Below, piece by piece: positions 26,791 to 29,205 of a DNA stretch of 29,205 nucleotides (positions within the stretch are counted from its first letter, which is position 1; every line of letters starts with the position of its first letter). The position numbers and the translations under genes are program-made. The notes below the pieces were generated by a model that searched no databases, was not told where the DNA came from, and saw nothing but the letters and a program-made list of their open reading frames with translations. The stretch is from a virus. Location: IMG/VR virus record IMGVR_UViG_3300042906_000319, positions 1 to 29,205 of that record; one strand, given 5' to 3'.

Positions 26791-26846
26791 TGTGACCTTG
26801 GTCACACCTGGGGCGCCCCCTGTCCGATCTGTCCCTTTTAAGATCG
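26791..26846. repeat. GTGACC palindrome and GGCGCCCC element, copy E
   Basis: TGTGACC-tt-GGTCACA (26791-26806) is a perfect inverted repeat between the divergent promoters of 26722 and 26882, well placed for an operator. GGGGCGCCCC (26811-26820) and CCCTTTTAAGATC follow, a diverged repeat copy. Confidence 0.6.
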
Positions 26847-26875
26847 TTGACTTTGTCAGCCCGATATGATAGGTT
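26847..26875 (+). promoter_or_regulatory. Promoter for a leaderless gene, with shared motif site 5
   Basis: TTGACT (26847-26852), 17-bp spacer, TAGGTT (26870-26875), six bases, ATG at 26882: the same geometry as at 21565-21600. The spacer contains TTGTCA-GCCCGA-TATGATAGG. Confidence 0.65.
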
Positions 26876-26881
26876 TAAGAT

Positions 26882-27037
26882 ATGAGTAACACATACAAGG
26901 ATAGAAAAGTAGCCCATGTGCAAGGACTAAGGCGTTCGGGTGCTAGTGGCATACATAAAAATAAAGTTAAAGATAGACAGAAACGACTATCTAATGCTAA
27001 GATATGGAAAGACTACTTAAAGGATGAAAATGAATAA
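26882..27037 (+). CDS. Small basic protein, probably leaderless
   Basis: 51 residues, MSNTYKDRKVAHVQGLRRSGASGIHKNKVKDRQKRLSNAKIWKDYLKDENE. About one third is Lys/Arg in the first 40 residues, suggesting nucleic-acid binding. There is no ribosome binding site; the promoter predicts transcription starting at or next to the ATG. Overlaps the GP88-like gene by eight bases. Not recognised. Confidence 0.6.
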   Translation: MSNTYKDRKVAHVQGLRRSGASGIHKNKVKDRQKRLSNAKIWKDYLKDENE

Positions 27038-27752
27038 GTTAAAACGCTCACACGATAGAAAAGTTACTAACCTAGTTAATAATGCTGGTAATGGTAGTTT
27101 AATTCAAAATACATTTGGTCTACCTGCTGGAAAAAATTATTCATGCCCTAGTGCTACATCCATATGTGAGAAAGTATGTTATGCAGGAAAACTAGAAAAA
27201 TTATACAAGGCAGTCAAGGCTAATCTATTGCATAATTGGGAATTACTAAAAGACGCTGACAGAATAACTATGTTCGATTTATTGTCCGACATGGTAGCAG
27301 ATTTCAAAAAAGATTGTGTTAAGCGTAATGCTGAAATGTTATTTCGTATTCACTGGGATGGCGATTTCTTTAATGATGACTACACACACGCATGGCGTTC
27401 AGTTATTGAGGAACAACCTGACATAAAATTTTGGGTATATACAAGAGTAAAGTCTGCTGCTTTAATTCTTAAAGACTTACCTAATCTAAGTTTATATTAT
27501 TCTACTGATAGTGAAAATGTTGATAATGCTAAAGTGCTATCTGTTGAGCATGGAATAAAATTAGCATATCTTGCAGATACATTCGCTATGGGTAAAGAAC
27601 AATTACTATCCCTAGTTAATGCCAAGGGTATTCCATGTCCTGAGAATAATAAGAAAATTCCTCTTATTGACAAAGGTGGCTCTGCATGTGTAAAATGTAG
27701 TCAATGCGTAGTGGGTCGCAACAATATCCTATTCTCTGCTACTAAAAAATAA
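27030..27752 (+). CDS. GP88-like cysteine-rich protein of unknown function
   Basis: 240 residues from the ATG at 27030 (AAAGGA five bases upstream); an ATG six bases earlier is possible. FGLPAGKNYSCPSATSICEKVCYAG gives Cys39, Cys46 and Cys50, followed by LLHNWELL, MLFRIHWDGDFFNDDYTHAW and IKFWVYTRVK; these blocks in this order characterise the actinophage 'gene product 88' family. The C-terminus adds Cys203 and Cys220-x2-Cys223-x2-Cys226. Such sets suggest bound iron-sulfur or zinc. The family's reaction is unknown; the Cys spacing is not the CX3CX2C of radical SAM enzymes. It follows the small basic gene in one operon. Confidence 0.8.
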   Translation: MNKLKRSHDRKVTNLVNNAGNGSLIQNTFGLPAGKNYSCPSATSICEKVCYAGKLEKLYKAVKANLLHNWELLKDADRITMFDLLSDMVADFKKDCVKRNAEMLFRIHWDGDFFNDDYTHAWRSVIEEQPDIKFWVYTRVKSAALILKDLPNLSLYYSTDSENVDNAKVLSVEHGIKLAYLADTFAMGKEQLLSLVNAKGIPCPENNKKIPLIDKGGSACVKCSQCVVGRNNILFSATKK

Positions 27753-27760
27753 GGGGTATA

Positions 27761-27916
27761 TTGAAAACTTTATTCTGGATATTCGTAATACTATTCCTAA
27801 TAATCTTTTTTGCATTACCTATAATAGGTTTAATTATGGGATTTATTCAAGGTATAAAAGTAGATAGTAAATGGGAAAAAGAAAATAGGGACGCTAATAT
27901 AATTAGAAAAAATTAA
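27761..27916 (+). CDS. Small membrane protein
   Basis: 51 residues with a TTG start at 27761, AGGGG five bases upstream. LFWIFVILFLIIFFALPIIGLIMGFI is one long or two short membrane segments, followed by a charged tail (KVDSKWEKENRDANIIRKN). Eight bases separate it from the GP88-like gene, so it is probably in the same operon. Function unknown. Confidence 0.6.
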   Translation: MKTLFWIFVILFLIIFFALPIIGLIMGFIQGIKVDSKWEKENRDANIIRKN

Positions 27917-27939
27917 TTTCCTACCCCGTTTCCTGGATC

Positions 27940-27990
27940 GGCGGGCGCCCCGTGTGACGAACATCACACCTATTAAGGTTAAGAGGGGTC
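27940..27990. repeat. GGCGCCCC intergenic element, copy F
   Basis: GGGCGCCCC, GTGTGA-(6 nt)-TCACAC inverted repeat (27952-27969), CACCTATTAAGGTTAAGA, then TCCCAGACTTATG inside the following promoter spacer. Same block order as copies A-D. Confidence 0.7.
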
Positions 27991-28019
27991 TTGCCCAAAT
28001 CCCAGACTTATGCTATGTT
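27991..28019 (+). promoter_or_regulatory. Promoter of the 152-residue protein
   Basis: TTGCCC, 17-bp spacer, TATGTT with TGC directly before it (extended -10). The conserved TCCCAGA block of the repeat lies in the spacer. Confidence 0.6.
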
Positions 28020-28053
28020 TAGATTGTAAAACCCTACTAACAAAGGAAATCAA

Positions 28054-28512
28054 ATGGCAGGAAAAGCGATAAATGTTAAGGTAGCCAGAACTAAGGTTAT
28101 CAAAGCATTAGAAGTAAAAGTAGAAGAAATGAAAAACCAACAAATGAACTATGAGTTGCTATTAAGTAAGCATGAAACAGACTACGCTGAGTGGAAAAAC
28201 AAAGTAGCCAAAATTGCTTATGCTCATCTTGACTCAGTAAAAGATAAACAAAAAACTATATCTATTAGAAATGCTTGGCACAATGACGACAATATCAGAG
28301 TTGATGTTGAAGTAGAAGTTCCAAGAGATAAGATGCCAGTAGAACCAGAAGCACCTAAGCCACCCTTTCAATCACAAGGATATGGTCGCAACTATATTGG
28401 TGGCTTTGAGGACAGACTTGCAGAAATACAAAATGCAATTCGTGTTCTTAGCATGTCAGATGAGGAAGTAGTCTCAACCTCAACTTACCAATCTGTAAGT
28501 AGATACTTATAG
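28054..28512 (+). CDS. Phage protein of unknown function, coiled coil
   Basis: 152 residues, ATG at 28054 with AAAGGA seven bases upstream. Residues about 12-50 (KVIKALEVKVEEMKNQQMNYELLLSKHETDYAEWKNKVAKIA) form a long charged helix. Then a beta part (TISIRNAWHNDDNIRVDVEVEVP), a Pro-rich linker (PVEPEAPKPPF) and a terminal helix FEDRLAEIQNAIRVLSMSDEEVV. I do not recognise a family with a known role. Single-gene unit behind promoter 27991-28019. Confidence 0.75.
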   Translation: MAGKAINVKVARTKVIKALEVKVEEMKNQQMNYELLLSKHETDYAEWKNKVAKIAYAHLDSVKDKQKTISIRNAWHNDDNIRVDVEVEVPRDKMPVEPEAPKPPFQSQGYGRNYIGGFEDRLAEIQNAIRVLSMSDEEVVSTSTYQSVSRYL

Positions 28513-28603
28513 ATTTGGCACAACCATACACATGGATATTATTTCCATATACATGGTAGCCAAAGGCAAGGGTCGGGGCTTGCAAATCGCCTAGCCCCCA
28601 CTC
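28513..28603. other. Intergenic stretch with strong hairpin
   Basis: GGGGCT (28575-28580) pairs with AGCCCC (28593-28598). It lies in the position that the GGCGCCCC element takes before other early promoters but lacks that sequence. An ATGG/CCAT stem lies near 28532. Confidence 0.5.
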
Positions 28604-28631
28604 TTGACAACCCCCTGAGCATGGGTATAAA
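28604..28631 (+). promoter_or_regulatory. Promoter of the MGLDMYL protein
   Basis: TTGACA (28604-28609), 16-bp spacer starting ACCCCCT as in shared motif sites 3 and 4, TATAAA (28626-28631). No CTATGATAG here. Confidence 0.65.
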
Positions 28632-28664
28632 CTGCTCACCAACCCTACTAGAAAAGGAAAATAA

Positions 28665-29102
28665 ATGGGATTAGATATGTATCTAACAGCAAGACAAATG
28701 GCTTTCAATGGTTTTAAAAATCAAGAACTATATAATAAACTAGTTCAAGAGGCACCGTTTGCACTTGATACTGCAACACTAGAAGTTCAAGTTGCTTATT
28801 GGAGAAAAGCAAATCAAATACATAAATGGTTTGTGGACCACGTTCAAAATGGTAAGGACGACTGTGGTGACTACTACGTGTCACGAGAACAACTACAATT
28901 ATTATTAGATACTTGTAAGATTGTATTAATAGATAGAGAAGAGGCCTCTCAGTTATTACCAGTCCAAGAGGGATTCTTCTTTGGTTCATATGAATACAAT
29001 GAATACTATTTTAGTGATATTCAAGATACTATAGAACAATTAGAAAAGGTTTTAACTGAATACCCCGAAGAGTGGGCGTTCAAATATCAATCTAGTTGGT
29101 AG
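28665..29102 (+). CDS. Conserved phage protein (MGLDMYL / YWRKANQIHKWF family)
   Basis: 145 residues, ATG at 28665 after AAAAGGAAAATAA. The blocks MGLDMYLTARQ, VAYWRKANQIHKWFVDHVQNGKDDCGDYYVSREQL, LLPVQEGFFFGSYEYNEYYFSDIQDTIEQLEKVL are typical of a family found in many phages and some bacteria. Its biochemical function is not known to me. The conserved H-W-F, DDC and GFFFG patches suggest a defined binding site. Complete in the window. Confidence 0.85.
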   Translation: MGLDMYLTARQMAFNGFKNQELYNKLVQEAPFALDTATLEVQVAYWRKANQIHKWFVDHVQNGKDDCGDYYVSREQLQLLLDTCKIVLIDREEASQLLPVQEGFFFGSYEYNEYYFSDIQDTIEQLEKVLTEYPEEWAFKYQSSW

Positions 29103-29111
29103 ACAATAGAA

Positions 29112-29172
29112 TTCTAAATGCCGCTGTGGTTTGAACTGTGTAATCACCTAGGTTCCACAACGGTATTTAGAA
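29112..29172 (+). other. Long 18-bp RNA hairpin behind the last gene
   Basis: TTCTAAATGCCGCTGTGG (29112-29129) pairs with CCACAACGGTATTTAGAA (29155-29172): 16 Watson-Crick pairs, one G-U, one mismatch; GAAC/GTTC may extend it inward. It starts 10 bases behind the stop at 29102. No T-run follows, so it is not a simple terminator. Confidence 0.65.
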
Positions 29173-29177
29173 CCTGG

Positions 29178-29202
29178 CCCCGCATCCGTAGGGTTTGCGG
29201 GG
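29178..29202 (+). other. Second hairpin at the window end
   Basis: CCCCGCA (29178-29184) pairs with TGCGGGG (29196-29202), 11-nt loop. The sequence ends three bases later, so whether this is a terminator or part of a structured RNA cannot be decided. Confidence 0.5.
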
Positions 29203-29205
29203 ATC

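Noticed and set aside
26723-26923. N-terminal extension of the 58-residue protein to 125 residues
   Set aside because: It would run through the promoter, palindrome and repeat; the internal ATG at 26722 has AAAGGAAG at good spacing.

Overview
The window looks like part of a tailed-phage (Caudoviricetes) genome, AT-rich and densely packed, without ribosomal, tRNA or metabolic genes. The gene at 21600-21806 matches the small C-x2-C / C-x2-H protein of the DUF7455 type that is typical of Actinobacteria and their phages. Together with several apparently leaderless or near-leaderless genes and TANNNT-type -10 boxes, this suggests an actinobacterial host. The low GC would fit aquatic low-GC lineages; that last step is inference.

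Layout. (1) 1-21545, all on the minus strand and read right to left: an unusually large adhesion-device region of about 26 genes. It starts with a membrane-anchored coiled-coil protein (21545), then a baseplate-like BppU-N-type protein, a collagen-like protein and a long array of tail-fibre/adhesin paralogs, and ends with a holin-like gene that has its own consensus promoter and terminator. Most genes overlap by TAATG or lie a few bases apart. Recurrent modules are: an N-terminal [R/K]xRD[I/V/L] tag; a GDMQ/GAMQ-containing carbohydrate-binding-like domain in three copies, each followed by a ~53-residue protein; a TRW...SATxxSGxDD repeat (7 copies in 3 proteins); a beta-sandwich ending in an ITGTISVYGYNK-like strand; a polyglycine adhesin domain; a C1q-like tip; a Mtd-type N-terminus; and a cupredoxin-like domain with an intact copper site in one protein and a degraded copy in another.

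(2) 21546-22708: a compact divergent control region. One promoter drives the leaderless DUF7455 gene. A second TTGACT-17-TATAAT promoter drives what looks like a ~110-nt structured RNA ending in a terminator. Beyond lie an AT-rich stretch, a two-gene minus-strand unit (mini membrane protein plus zinc-ribbon protein) and a second candidate structured RNA.

(3) 22709-29205: early/accessory region with genes on both strands. Two operons of tiny overlapping genes (minus 23791-22709; plus 24844-26435) are rich in 20-50-residue CxxC...CxxC proteins. Between them is a candidate replication origin (three 11-bp iterons and two perfect inverted DnaA boxes). Seven sites share TTGTCA-N6-[TC]ATGATAG, in which a near-palindromic CTATGATAG lies in the spacer of the putative promoter, suggesting a common operator. 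A GGCGCCCC-containing structured intergenic element recurs six times. Further right are a GP88-like cysteine-rich protein, two conserved phage hypotheticals and strong hairpins at the window end.

The parts most worth follow-up are the shared operator/promoter series, the structured RNAs, the origin, the two mini zinc-ribbon operons, the modular fibre array with its small partner proteins, and a structural gene whose only plausible start is ATC.
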